From contig NZ_CP134050.1 of the NCBI RefSeq assembly GCF_031583145.1, positions 4,453,501 through 4,517,500 on the forward strand: a DNA stretch of 64,000 nucleotides, read 5' to 3'. Each line of letters starts with the position of its first letter. Position 1 is the first letter of the stretch. The notes under the pieces were generated by a model. That model was not told the origin of the DNA and did no database searches. It saw only the letters and a list, made by a program, of their open reading frames with translations. Below, in pieces: positions 24,960 through 34,387 of the stretch. This stretch comes from Brevibacillus brevis. GTDB lineage: Bacteria; Bacillota; Bacilli; Brevibacillales; Brevibacillaceae. The position numbers were made by a program, and so were the translations under genes.

Positions 24960-25077
24960 TCTCTACGCTTCCTTAACATCCGCCGTCTATCATAAGGTTG
25001 TCAGACCCTACGATGGACATATCGTCCTCCATTTTCCGCCCGGATAGCCCCCTTCTAGCTCGGGCGGGCTTTTTTTG
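24960..25077 (+). ncRNA. Possible small RNA ending in an orphan terminator
   Basis: On the plus strand a clear terminator (CCGCCCG ... CGGGCGG, then GC and T7, 25038-25077) ends a stretch with no reading frame and no upstream plus-strand gene closer than the tcy operon, which already has its own terminator. A small hairpin ACGATGGACATATCGT precedes it. A non-coding transcript would explain the terminator. No convincing promoter was found, so the start is a guess. Confidence 0.3.
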
Positions 25078-25089
25078 CTTAGAAAACCT

Positions 25090-25116
25090 GGCTACGCCAT
25101 ACCTTATGGCGGAGCC
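25090..25116. repeat. Inverted repeat
   Basis: GGCTACGCCATA, three bases, TATGGCGGAGCC: 11 of 12 paired, no T run on either side. Lies between two terminators in the 25.0-25.2 kb intergenic region. Confidence 0.6.
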
Positions 25117-25134
25117 GCGGTTGCCCTTATACTG

Positions 25135-25159
25135 GATAGGAATTTTATAAATTCCTATC
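25135..25159. repeat. Perfect 11-base inverted repeat
   Basis: GATAGGAATTT, TAT, AAATTCCTATC. It is AT-rich and perfect, and could be a protein-binding operator or a hairpin. No adjacent start codon explains it. Together with the neighbouring hairpins it fills the 420-base gap between yjcZ and the nitroreductase gene. Confidence 0.6.
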
Positions 25160-25163
25160 TGTA

Positions 25164-25201
25164 CAAAAAAAGCGAGCCCTCCCTACGCAGGAGCGCTCGC
25201 T
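25164..25201 (-). terminator. Terminator after the nitroreductase gene
   Basis: Stem AGCGAGCGCTCC / GGAGGGCTCGCT (11 of 12) with T7 on the minus strand. Confidence 0.85.
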
Positions 25202-25204
25202 TCT

Positions 25205-25747
25205 CTATTGAAAACGGGTGAACTTTTGCTCGGCCGGCGTACGCGGTCGCGGGTCAGGGACGGCAGCCGGATCGAAGAAGCCAAGGTGCAGGAATCCCAC
25301 GATCTTTTCACCCGGCTGTACGCCCAATACTTGGTGAACTTTCGGATCCCAGTTGTGCGGGTTCGTTTTCCACACGACGCCGAGGCCGCGCTCCCAAGCT
25401 AGCAGCTGGAAGTTTTGAATCAAGGCGCAGGTCGCGCCAAAGTCTTCCTCCCATTGCTTTTGACGAGGATCCTGCTTCATGATGACGATCAAAAAGGCGG
25501 CGGGCTCGCTGAACAGCTCCCGGCGCTTTGCCTGCTGGTCCGGGGCGAACTGCGGCAGCATCCGCTCGATAAACGCCTCCTTGTTTTCCGTGGATACGAA
25601 CAAGAAGCGCCACGGCTCGCGCAAGCCGTGATTCGGAGCGTACACGGCGTCATTCAATAGCTCGAGAACGAGCGATTCGGGGACGGCATCCGGCTTGTAA
25701 CCGTTTTTGATCGAGCGGCGCTCGCGGATAACTCTGGATATGGACAT
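25205..25747 (-). CDS. Nitroreductase family protein
   Basis: FMN-dependent NAD(P)H oxidoreductase fold, 180 residues. The FMN-binding N-terminus RERRSIKNGYK (about 8-18), PNHGLREPWRFLFVS (about 38-52) and a late GEKIVGFLHLGF strand are typical. The substrate is unknown; relatives reduce nitroaromatics, quinones or flavin. The ATG at 25747 has GAAGGTG upstream, preferred to an ATG ten codons earlier. A Fur-like palindrome 33 bases upstream suggests iron-dependent expression, which would fit a ferric or flavin reductase-like role (inference). Confidence 0.82.
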   Translation of the reverse strand: MSISRVIRERRSIKNGYKPDAVPESLVLELLNDAVYAPNHGLREPWRFLFVSTENKEAFIERMLPQFAPDQQAKRRELFSEPAAFLIVIMKQDPRQKQWEEDFGATCALIQNFQLLAWERGLGVVWKTNPHNWDPKVHQVLGVQPGEKIVGFLHLGFFDPAAVPDPRPRTPAEQKFTRFQ

Positions 25748-25770
25748 GGGTTCACCTTCTATATTCAAAA

Positions 25771-25807
25771 TTAACATATGATAATGGTTCTCATTTTCAT
25801 ATGTTAA
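25771..25807 (-). promoter_or_regulatory. Fur-like box within a long perfect dyad
   Basis: GATAATGGTTCTCATTTTC (25780-25798) matches the 19-base Fur consensus GATAATGATTATCATTATC at 16 positions. It sits at the exact centre of a longer perfect dyad, TTAACATATGA / TCATATGTTAA (25771-25781 and 25797-25807). Located 24-60 bases upstream of the nitroreductase start and about 100 bases upstream of the SGNH gene. Confidence 0.65.
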
Positions 25808-25904
25808 CGTTTGCCTCCCATAAAATCAAGTAGGAGTAGAGGGAATTTTTTCATAGGGCTTGATAACGGACATGATACAATGCCATTGAGGAGGGGGATG
25901 ACTT

Positions 25905-26609
25905 GTGAACCAGATACGTCCTGATGTGATCCGACCCGGCTTTTTCAGCATCGATGCCGCTGCCGACAGGAGGCGCAACGAGTTTGACTTCCATAACGAG
26001 GCGCTGCTCTATCACAGTCGAAAGGTCGATATCGTCTTTTTCGGGGATTCCATTACCCACTGGTGGGATGTCGCGACATTCTTTCAAGACTCCGGGCTCG
26101 CCATCGTCAACCGTGGAATCGGCGGAGATACCTCCGGGCACGCCCGCCTTCGTTTTCCTGCCGATGTGCTGCAGCTGCGCCCGCGCTGCGTGGTCATCTT
26201 GATCGGCATCAACAACACCTGGGCCCTGGACGCATTTTCTCCGGCAGACCGGCTGTCCCCAGAAGAGATTTTCAGGGAAGTGACCAGCGATGTGGAAGCG
26301 ATGGTGCGGATGGCGGCCGAACAAGGCATCCGGCCGGTCGTCTGCTCCCTGCTTCCTACCCGAATGGACCGGTATGCACGCAATCGGGAACGAAACGAGC
26401 TGGTTGTGAGAATCAATGACGCTCTCCGGGGACTGGCCGGCGAATCGGGAGCCGTCTACGTCGATTACCACTCCCGGCTGACCGACCCGGACGGACTGAC
26501 CCTGCGCGAAGGCCTTGCGGATGACGGGCTTCATCCGCACGTGCTTGGATATGAAATCATGGCAGACGTTTTGCGCGAAGCACTCGTTGCGTACGGCATT
26601 TCGCTCTAG
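25905..26609 (+). CDS. SGNH/GDSL hydrolase family protein
   Basis: A 234-residue esterase or lipase-fold protein with no signal peptide. Block I FFGDSITHWWD holds the nucleophile Ser49. Block II is NRGIGGDT and block III is IGINNTW. Block V DDGLHPH gives Asp207 and His210, completing the catalytic set. This class resembles platelet-activating-factor acetylhydrolase-like and acyl-carbohydrate esterases. The GTG start follows AGGAGGGGG by seven bases. It is a single-gene unit with its own terminator. Confidence 0.85.
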   Translation: MNQIRPDVIRPGFFSIDAAADRRRNEFDFHNEALLYHSRKVDIVFFGDSITHWWDVATFFQDSGLAIVNRGIGGDTSGHARLRFPADVLQLRPRCVVILIGINNTWALDAFSPADRLSPEEIFREVTSDVEAMVRMAAEQGIRPVVCSLLPTRMDRYARNRERNELVVRINDALRGLAGESGAVYVDYHSRLTDPDGLTLREGLADDGLHPHVLGYEIMADVLREALVAYGISL

Positions 26610-26628
26610 GAACCAGGAAATGGAAATG

Positions 26629-26669
26629 TAAAAAGGATGCGGGCGGCTTTGGCTGCCCCATCCTTTTTC
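26629..26669. terminator. Bidirectional terminator
   Basis: AAAAAGGATG-GGGC...GCCC-CATCCTTTTT between the SGNH hydrolase gene and the convergent MocR gene. Confidence 0.8.
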
Positions 26670-26690
26670 ACGCAAGAAAGCGACGTGCCG

Positions 26691-28139
26691 CTACCTGCTC
26701 ATCTCCTCCACAATCCGGCTCAGCAGCCGTATCCCCCGCTCGAGCTCAGGCAGCGATGCATACGCGTAGGAGAGCCTTACGTGACCGTCCGTCTCCTGCG
26801 CGTAAATGTTCCCCGGATTCAACAGAATGCCTTGTCGGGCCGCCTTTTTGAACAGCTCCAGCATGGGGACTTTGGCCTTGATTTTCAGCCAGATAAAGAA
26901 TCCCCCCTGCGGAATGTCCCACGCAGCGAGACCATTCATGTACCTCTCGAGCGCATTCAGCGCTACGGCCCTTCGCACCTTCAGCTCCCCCCTGACATTT
27001 TGCACATGCTGGCTGTACAGGCCGCTGGAGAGCCATTCCGCCGCCACCCGCTGGGAAAGCGAGCTGGAACCGTAGTCGGTTTGCATTTTGATGTCGGACA
27101 GGCGGTCGATGACGGGCTCGGGTCCGATCACCCACCCGATTCGAAGCCCAGGCGTCAACGTTTTGGACAAGCTGCCCAAATACAAGACGTGCCCGTGCTT
27201 GTCCCGCGCTTTGAGCGGCAGCGGCGGCGGCTCCTCCAGCCAGAGCTCGCGGTATATATCGTCTTCCATGATCGGCAGCCGCGCCTCCTCGCAGACCTGG
27301 AGGAGCTCCTGCCGTCTTCTTTCGGACATCAAGACTCCCGTCGGGTTGTGAAAGCAAGGGATGGTGTACAGCATGTCGCCCTGCTTTTGTCTGCCATGCG
27401 CCGCCGCGATCGCCCGCGGAAGCAGACCTTGCTCGTCCATCGGCAATCCCGCCAGCCTCATTCCCGCCGACTGAAAAAGATGCAGCGAGTACAAGTAGGA
27501 CGGCCTTTCCAAAAGAACGGTCGAGCCACGATGCAATAGCCCGGCCGAGATGAGCTGCAGCGCCTGCAATCCACCCGACACGACCAGGATGGAAGAAGGG
27601 GATGCCTCGATGCCAAATGTCTTCACATAATCGCTGAGCGCCTGGCGCAACGGCAAAAACCCTCTCGGCTCCTCGTACCCGAACGTCTCGAGGCGCTGCG
27701 TCACCCGCTGAAGCACCTCTTTCATTTTCTCCAGCGGAAAAATGTCCGCAGCCAGCTCTCCCTTGCCCAGCTGAATGAAGCTCGCATCGGACTCGTCCCG
27801 GTTGATTTCCTGGACGGCTGCCTGACTCGGCTTGTGCGTACCCGCCCGCACGTATTCGTTCCAGTCTGGTGGAGGGTTGGTGGCAAGCAGCGTCCACGTA
27901 TTGTTGACGACCACATTTCCCATCCCCATCCGACCTTCGATCAGCCCGTCCGCCGTCAGCTCCTCCAATGCCGCGATGACCGTGCTGCGATTGACGTGGA
28001 ACTGCGCCGCCAGTGTGCGCTGGCTGGGAATCCTGCTGCCGATCGGCCATTCCCCGTTAGCGATCTTTTCCTTGATGAATTCGATGATTTGCCTGTATTT
28101 CGGAAGCGTTTTGACTGCTGTCTCCTTGCTTTGATCCAT
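26691..28139 (-). CDS. MocR/PdxR-type regulator (GntR HTH + aminotransferase fold)
   Basis: Transcription factor of 482 residues. The N-terminal GntR winged helix (about 10-80) contains IPSQRTLAAQFHVNRSTVIAAL. A class I aminotransferase-fold domain (about 115-480) contains SLSKTLTPGLRIGWV with the PLP lysine at about 326, plus CFHNPTG. MocR proteins sense PLP or an amino compound and usually control a divergent gene. The ATG at 28139 follows AAGGGGG. It is divergent from an EamA transporter, with repeated sites between, so that transporter is the likely target. Confidence 0.88.
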   Translation of the reverse strand: MDQSKETAVKTLPKYRQIIEFIKEKIANGEWPIGSRIPSQRTLAAQFHVNRSTVIAALEELTADGLIEGRMGMGNVVVNNTWTLLATNPPPDWNEYVRAGTHKPSQAAVQEINRDESDASFIQLGKGELAADIFPLEKMKEVLQRVTQRLETFGYEEPRGFLPLRQALSDYVKTFGIEASPSSILVVSGGLQALQLISAGLLHRGSTVLLERPSYLYSLHLFQSAGMRLAGLPMDEQGLLPRAIAAAHGRQKQGDMLYTIPCFHNPTGVLMSERRRQELLQVCEEARLPIMEDDIYRELWLEEPPPLPLKARDKHGHVLYLGSLSKTLTPGLRIGWVIGPEPVIDRLSDIKMQTDYGSSSLSQRVAAEWLSSGLYSQHVQNVRGELKVRRAVALNALERYMNGLAAWDIPQGGFFIWLKIKAKVPMLELFKKAARQGILLNPGNIYAQETDGHVRLSYAYASLPELERGIRLLSRIVEEMSR

Positions 28140-28166
28140 GAGGCCATCGTCCCCCTTGCCCGGCTG

Positions 28167-28188
28167 CTTACCGCCTAAGTGGTTGGGT
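28167..28188. promoter_or_regulatory. MocR operator repeat, copy 1
   Basis: CTTACCGC, three bases, AGTGGTTGGGT; an exact match to copy 2 at all 19 non-spacer positions. It lies 28 bases upstream of the mocR start. Confidence 0.6.
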
Positions 28189-28254
28189 TTTACTTTGCGC
28201 AACTGGTTGCAGTCATTTTACCAATTCCTTTGTAAGATGAAAACATCAAGCCGC

Positions 28255-28276
28255 CTTACCGCAAAAGTGGTTGGGT
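28255..28276. promoter_or_regulatory. MocR operator repeat, copy 2
   Basis: CTTACCGC, three bases, AGTGGTTGGGT, same orientation and 88 bases from copy 1. It lies 24 bases upstream of the EamA start, where a bound protein would affect its promoter or ribosome access. A partial third site, AACTGGTTG, is at 28201-28209. Confidence 0.6.
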
Positions 28277-28300
28277 ATAGCACAAAAGGGACGGAATGAT

Positions 28301-29227
28301 ATGAAAAAACAGTCACAGCTCGGCGTCGTCTTTGCCCAAGGCAGCTGCCTCCTTCTATGGGCTTCGGCATTTCCCGGCATCCGCCACGGACTTACTGCCT
28401 TCACGCCCGATCAGCTCTCGCTCCTGCGCTTTCTCGTCGGCTCTGCGCTGCTCCTCCTCATTGCCCTGATTTTTCGCATCCGGCTGCCCGAGCCAAAGGA
28501 CATCCCCGCCCTCCTCCTGTTTGGCGCTTCCGGTTTTACCGTGTATCACGCAGCCCTCAATTACGGAGAGGTGACCGTCAGCTCCGGGGTTGCCAGCCTG
28601 TTCGTGTCCACTACCCCGATCTTCGCCGCGCTGCTCGCCTTGCTGGTTTATCGGGAAAGGCTTGGCCTTCGGGGATGGGCCGGTTCGCTTCTCGGATTCG
28701 TCGGGGTGCTGATCAGCTCCATGGGCACCGGGCAGCCTTTCCAATGGAATAACGGGATTGTTCTGATTCTCGTGGCCTCTTTTTCCGAGAGCCTGTACTT
28801 TGCTTTTCAAAAGCCTTATGTCGAAAAGTACGGATTCCTCGCGTTCACCGCCTACTCCGTCTGGGGCGGCACCCTGTTCATGCTCTACGCCTTGCCTGGC
28901 CTCGGGGAAGCGATCCTCCAGGCGCCTGCAAGCGTCTCCCTCACCGTGCTCTACCTGGGCATTTTCCCGACGGTGCTCGCCTATCTCGCTCTGGCGTACG
29001 TAACGGCTCGGGTAGGCGCCTCCGAGGCGACCAGCTCGCTGTACTTGACGCCCGCGCTGGCGTTCGGGATCGCCTGGATTTGGCTCGGTGAAGTCCCTTC
29101 GCTTCTGTCGATCGCAGGGGGAGTTGTGACGCTGGGAGGAGTCTTGGCTGCTACGACCGGGGGCGCACCTGCCGGCGATGCAGAAGCAGGCACAAGAAAA
29201 GGGAAGATCGGCCACGGATCGAACTGA
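28301..29227 (+). CDS. EamA/DMT family transporter
   Basis: A 308-residue, ten-segment drug/metabolite transporter with two EamA repeats (about 10-140 and 155-290). Typical stretches are LLLWASAFPGIRHGLTAFTPDQLSLLRF and AGSLLGFVGVLISSMG, and in repeat 2 VTARVGASEATSSLYLTPALAFGIAWIWLGE. DMT proteins usually export amino acids or metabolites. The ATG at 28301 follows AAGGGACGGA. Divergence from mocR suggests induction by a PLP-reactive amine or amino acid (inference). Confidence 0.85.
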   Translation: MKKQSQLGVVFAQGSCLLLWASAFPGIRHGLTAFTPDQLSLLRFLVGSALLLLIALIFRIRLPEPKDIPALLLFGASGFTVYHAALNYGEVTVSSGVASLFVSTTPIFAALLALLVYRERLGLRGWAGSLLGFVGVLISSMGTGQPFQWNNGIVLILVASFSESLYFAFQKPYVEKYGFLAFTAYSVWGGTLFMLYALPGLGEAILQAPASVSLTVLYLGIFPTVLAYLALAYVTARVGASEATSSLYLTPALAFGIAWIWLGEVPSLLSIAGGVVTLGGVLAATTGGAPAGDAEAGTRKGKIGHGSN

Positions 29228-29243
29228 GTGGCCGGCTCTTCCC
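29196..29243. terminator. Bidirectional terminator overlapping the EamA 3' end
   Basis: GGGAAGA-CGGCCAC pairs with GTGGCCG-TCTTCCC, with TTTTCTTGT on the minus strand. It ends the POT gene and probably also the EamA gene, whose last codons are in the stem. Confidence 0.65.
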
Positions 29244-29320
29244 TCTCCGCTTTTCCAGACCGCTTCATGCCTGCTGCCAAGGTCGACGCCGCGTCTGCGA
29301 TACTTTCGCCAGTTTCAGCG

Positions 29321-30700
<1,380 letters not shown>

Positions 30701-30848
30701 TTTTCATTCCCCCCAGCAAATAGTCAATACGGGACCCATCACGTCGCACTTCATTTACTATTTGTCACGTCTGACATTTTATTCTTTCGCGCGGCGGCTG
30801 AGGTCGCCTTTCCCCCTATAGAAGCATGGCAATCGAAAGAGGCACGCC

Positions 30849-30889
30849 AAAAAGCTCCCTGCGGAAGCTCTATTTCCGCTAGGGAGCTT
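30849..30889 (-). terminator. Terminator after the DUF4097 gene
   Basis: AAGCTCCCT-GCGGAA pairs with TTCCGC-AGGGAGCTT, followed by TTTTTGG on the minus strand. Confidence 0.8.
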
Positions 30890-30902
30890 GTATGTGAAGG
30901 TC

Positions 30903-31760
30903 CTACTCGGACTCGTTTACCGTAATATCGCCGGAGTTCGTTTGGATTTTGACGACGTCCTCCGTTTCTCCCTTGGCAACGGGAGCCTCGATCTCACCGG
31001 AATTCGCATGCAGCTGATAACGTCCTGCATAATTTTCGGCTACGGTAAATGTCACGCTGCCAGACCTGGCTGTAATGTCGGCATTTGCCGGTGTTTTCTG
31101 GACGATGTCGACGTCTCCTGATGTCGAATCCACTACAGAATCCCCTGAGAGCTGGTCAACCGAGACAGAGCCGGACTTCGATGCAATTCGGGTAGTCCCT
31201 TGAATTTCGCTCGCGTTGATGTTCCCCGAGCTGCTTTCGATTCGAATATCCTGGGCAGCAATGCCGCTGATATCCATATTTCCTGAAGCTGCCTCGATTT
31301 GCACGCGTTTTGCTTTGATATGGTCATAGCTGCCGTCCCCCGACCGAAGACGGAGTGCGACCGTATCCAGCATTTTTTCTTCAGGAAGCGCAACCGTAAC
31401 CAAAAGGGTCCGTTCCCGGGTATCAAAGGACAGAAAATGCCATTCATCGGAAGCCAAGTCCAGACTCAATGTATGATTGGCTATCTGGGCTGATTCAATC
31501 TTTTGGGCCACGTCGCCCAGAGCTGTTCCTTCCACCAGGATATAGGACTCATCATTCTCGCTCGGGATAAATTCTACCTGAAGGTCCGTAGAGCCGCCCT
31601 GAACATCTAAATTCTTGATGTCGTTCGGTTGAATCACCCACTTTTTGTCCACATTGGCTACTTCTCTTTGAAATATGGATACACCCATTGTCTGATAGGC
31701 AAAGTACGAGATTCCTATCAGAATGAGGCTAGCTCCCAGAATGGTTTTTCCTTTACCCAA
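30903..31760 (-). CDS. DUF4097 family beta-strand repeat protein
   Basis: A 285-residue protein with one N-terminal membrane anchor (about 7-24) and an outside beta-helix-like domain of short repeats (for example ASGNMDISGIAAQDIRIESSSGNINASEI), the hallmark of DUF4097/LiaG-type proteins. In Bacillus, LiaG-like proteins belong to envelope-stress operons, but no LiaFSR or DUF1700 partner is next to this copy. Single-gene unit with its own terminator. Exact function unknown. Confidence 0.8.
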   Translation of the reverse strand: MGKGKTILGASLILIGISYFAYQTMGVSIFQREVANVDKKWVIQPNDIKNLDVQGGSTDLQVEFIPSENDESYILVEGTALGDVAQKIESAQIANHTLSLDLASDEWHFLSFDTRERTLLVTVALPEEKMLDTVALRLRSGDGSYDHIKAKRVQIEAASGNMDISGIAAQDIRIESSSGNINASEIQGTTRIASKSGSVSVDQLSGDSVVDSTSGDVDIVQKTPANADITARSGSVTFTVAENYAGRYQLHANSGEIEAPVAKGETEDVVKIQTNSGDITVNESE

Positions 31761-31935
31761 GCTGTATCTCTCCCTCCAAAATCGACCGCATGCAAGATAA
31801 CGGTCCGTGACCGGCTACTTCGCGACCTGCTCGATGTACATGCAGCCCGTGGTACCCGATATGGCCATTATACTTACTCTCACGACGGAGATCGTCGGGC
31901 CGCGGGATGATTTTCCAGCATGGGATGGTCAGCCT

Positions 31936-33060
31936 TCAGACTGAGGGATTTGGCATCGGACCGGTTGGGTTTGGATTCTCCGTCAGCCCCAGCTCTGCAG
32001 CGAGGACGAGATACATCGCATGAGTCCAGAGCAGCGGCACCGCGGGCTGGCCTTCCCTCTCCACCCACTGGCGATACGAATCCGGGGACAGCAGATGATC
32101 CTGCACTTGCTCCGGAAAGCCTGCGGGGAGCTTGTGTGACGCGATCCACTTCAAGATGTGCAGCGCCTCTTCCTCTCTTCCCGTCCGCGCGTAATACCAG
32201 CCGAGCCATGCAGACAAGAGCGGCCACTGACCGCCTCCGTAATACGTATCGGCGGCATAGCGATGCAGGCCCCAGCCGGCGAGCAGCTCGCGCTCGATCG
32301 CTTGCACCGTCCCCTTCATGAGGAGGTCGTCGGGTTCGACCAAACCGAAAGGGACGCTGAGCCACAATAAGCTGGCATCAGGGACAGGGTTTCCGAGCGA
32401 TTTGACGAATTGCCCTTCCGCTGTGCCGCGAACAAGCACGAACTCGCGGATGTCATCCGCTAGGCGCCCGAGCTCCTCTGCCCGCTCCGGAAAGTGTCCA
32501 GCCATCGCCCGCACACCTCCGAAAATCGCCGCCATCGTGGCAGGATGCTGCCGGTCGCCCCATTCCTCCCAGCAGTCGTAGTTGGGCAGTCGCCAGCAGG
32601 CCTGCAGGTAGTCCAGCGTCAAATCGACGGCTGGGCGAAGCTCTCGGATGAGCTGAGCGTCCTGAACGAGTCTCACATGCTCTGCCAGTCCCCAAAGCCA
32701 GGCGCCATAGCCGTCAAGCTGAAAGCTCCCCCACTGGCCGCATACCTCGTCTCCGTCCACCGTGTACCGGGTATGCAAAAAACGTTCATTGCCCCCTGTG
32801 CGCTCCCCAGCTCGTACTGCCGCGATGGCGGATCGGGCTTTCTCCGCGTGTCGCAGCACGACGCTGCCGCACCATTGATAAAAGCGGCGAGCGCTCTCGT
32901 GCTGCCCTGCGCGATCCATGGCGTACGCCGTAAACGTCCCGTCGCGCAGCCACGCATATCGGTAAGCGGCAAAGCCAGGCGAGGCGACGTACGCGCCGCT
33001 CTTTGCCTGATGCCGGATGATGATGCGCACACTTTCCTCTGCCAGGGCGGTAATCGTCAT
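31936..33060 (-). CDS. Glycoside hydrolase family 15-like protein
   Basis: Soluble (alpha/alpha)6-barrel protein, 374 residues, resembling the catalytic part of GH15 glucoamylase/trehalase-type enzymes. YRYAWLRDGTFTAYAMDRAG (about 33-52) is the conserved substrate-binding entry. The motif PNYDCWEEWGDR (about 173-184) carries the likely general acid Glu. DTYYGGGQWPLLSAWLGWYYARTG is the late conserved loop. The second half of the active site differs from classical glucoamylases. No signal peptide, so an intracellular glycan is the likely substrate. The ATG at 33060 follows AGGAGGGG, preferred to a longer open frame. Confidence 0.8.
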   Translation of the reverse strand: MTITALAEESVRIIIRHQAKSGAYVASPGFAAYRYAWLRDGTFTAYAMDRAGQHESARRFYQWCGSVVLRHAEKARSAIAAVRAGERTGGNERFLHTRYTVDGDEVCGQWGSFQLDGYGAWLWGLAEHVRLVQDAQLIRELRPAVDLTLDYLQACWRLPNYDCWEEWGDRQHPATMAAIFGGVRAMAGHFPERAEELGRLADDIREFVLVRGTAEGQFVKSLGNPVPDASLLWLSVPFGLVEPDDLLMKGTVQAIERELLAGWGLHRYAADTYYGGGQWPLLSAWLGWYYARTGREEEALHILKWIASHKLPAGFPEQVQDHLLSPDSYRQWVEREGQPAVPLLWTHAMYLVLAAELGLTENPNPTGPMPNPSV

Positions 33061-33177
33061 CGTTATCCCCTCCTGTGAGACAAGCCTGGTGCATTCATCG
33101 ACTTTCGCCAAAAAAGAAACCGCTGCCATAGCATATGCGCCGTACGTCCGTTAAGCGACCCGAACGGCCGAAAACGG

Positions 33178-33208
33178 CAAAACCTGCTGGACACGGCATC
33201 CAGCAGGT
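33178..33208 (-). terminator. Terminator after the inositol monophosphatase family gene
   Basis: Perfect ten-base stem ACCTGCTGGA / TCCAGCAGGT with a T run on the minus strand. Confidence 0.82.
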
Positions 33209-33223
33209 CTCGGCTATTCCTCG

Positions 33224-34045
33224 TTACGAGTGTGCTTCGTTGCTATCTGTTAAATTCAAGTAATGCTGGAGCTCTTCGTAAAAAGCCGGATTGCAGGCCA
33301 TCACGCTGCTTTTCTGGTTAAACGGCAATGGCGTCCCCAGCATCGTCGTGACCTTGCCGCCCGCTTCTTCCACAATGATTCTGGCTGCGCCGAAATCCCA
33401 AGCGTTCAGGGACATGCTGACGTACCCATCCAAGCGGCCGGCCGCCACGTACGACATTTCCAGCGCCGCGCTTCCGAGAAGGCGCATTCCTCTGACTTTG
33501 CCTGCCAGCTTTTTTACGATTTGGTCGATGCCCATCTGTTCGGCCCGCTTGTTCCAAAACACGCTCGTGCAGAGCAGCGCTTCTTCCAGCGTCACAACCT
33601 TTTCCAGTCGCAAGGGACGGTCGTTGAGGTACGCCCCCTCTCCTTTTACCGCGTAAAAAAGCTCATCGCGGGAAGGATCGTAAACCGCCCCGACCAGACC
33701 TTCCCCTTTGTGGTACACCGCGATGGACACGGAAAAATTGATATGCTGATGTACGAAATTGGTCGTTCCGTCGATCGGGTCGATGACCCAAAGCGTATCG
33801 TAATCCCGGTAGTTTCCCGTAAAGGTGCTCTCCTCTCCCAGGATCCCGTGGTGGGGAAAACGCTCGAGAATCATATCGATCACATGTTTCTCCACTTCTT
33901 TATCGACAGCCGTGACCAGGTCGGAGGCAGAGGTTTTGTATTCGACAGTAAACGGCTCATTCATTCGCTTGAGGCTCAGCTCGCCTGCGGAACGGGCGCA
34001 GCGTAGGGCCAGCTCTTTCAGTGCCGCCAGTGATGGTTGATGCAC
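33224..34045 (-). CDS. Inositol monophosphatase family phosphatase
   Basis: Mg-dependent, Li-sensitive sugar phosphatase fold, about 273 residues. Metal ligands: GEES (about 69-72) and DPIDGTTNF (about 89-97). The late motif NAWDFGAARIIVEEAGG supplies the third Asp. In Bacilli such enzymes (YktC/SuhB-like) act on inositol phosphate or NADP-type substrates. The start is uncertain: the GTG at 34045 with GGGTGG upstream is preferred over a TTG seven codons earlier. Confidence 0.87.
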   Translation of the reverse strand: MHQPSLAALKELALRCARSAGELSLKRMNEPFTVEYKTSASDLVTAVDKEVEKHVIDMILERFPHHGILGEESTFTGNYRDYDTLWVIDPIDGTTNFVHQHINFSVSIAVYHKGEGLVGAVYDPSRDELFYAVKGEGAYLNDRPLRLEKVVTLEEALLCTSVFWNKRAEQMGIDQIVKKLAGKVRGMRLLGSAALEMSYVAAGRLDGYVSMSLNAWDFGAARIIVEEAGGKVTTMLGTPLPFNQKSSVMACNPAFYEELQHYLNLTDSNEAHS

Positions 34046-34131
34046 ACGTATCGCCACCCAAATCAAGACTTTTCGTTTAGTGTACCATACTTTACCTGCG
34101 GTTACACCACACCGAAACGAGGGGAAATGCG

Positions 34132-34163
34132 AAAAGAGGTCCGGGTAGTCCCGGGCCTCTTTG
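34132..34163 (-). terminator. Terminator of the cstA-ybdD operon
   Basis: AAGAGG-CCCGG / CCGG-ACCTCTT with TTTT on the minus strand. Confidence 0.75.
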
Positions 34164-34171
34164 GCGGATGT

Positions 34172-34387
34172 CTAGCAGCAGCGTGTGACGCCGCCTTTTT
34201 CATACCGTTCGCGGAGCGCGTACATGTAATACTCCCGCTCGGTCATGGGGAAGACGCCGGGGGCCGCATGGGCTCTGTACCAGTGCTGCACGTAACGATC
34301 GTAGTCCGGCATCCCGAAGATAGTCTTGATAGCGGAGCTGACTTTGCGCAGGGACTTTTTGATCGCTCTCCACTTGCGACGGCTCAT
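34172..34387 (-). CDS. YbdD/YjiX family protein (DUF466)
   Basis: A 71-residue basic protein with the family core GMPDYDRYVQHWYRAHAAPGVFPMTEREYYMYALRERYEKGGVTRCC, ending in two cysteines. It is almost always encoded after CstA-type transporters and is thought to be an accessory factor for pyruvate/peptide uptake. Its ATG overlaps the cstA stop codon (ATGA), so the two are translationally coupled. Confidence 0.88.
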   Translation of the reverse strand: MSRRKWRAIKKSLRKVSSAIKTIFGMPDYDRYVQHWYRAHAAPGVFPMTEREYYMYALRERYEKGGVTRCC

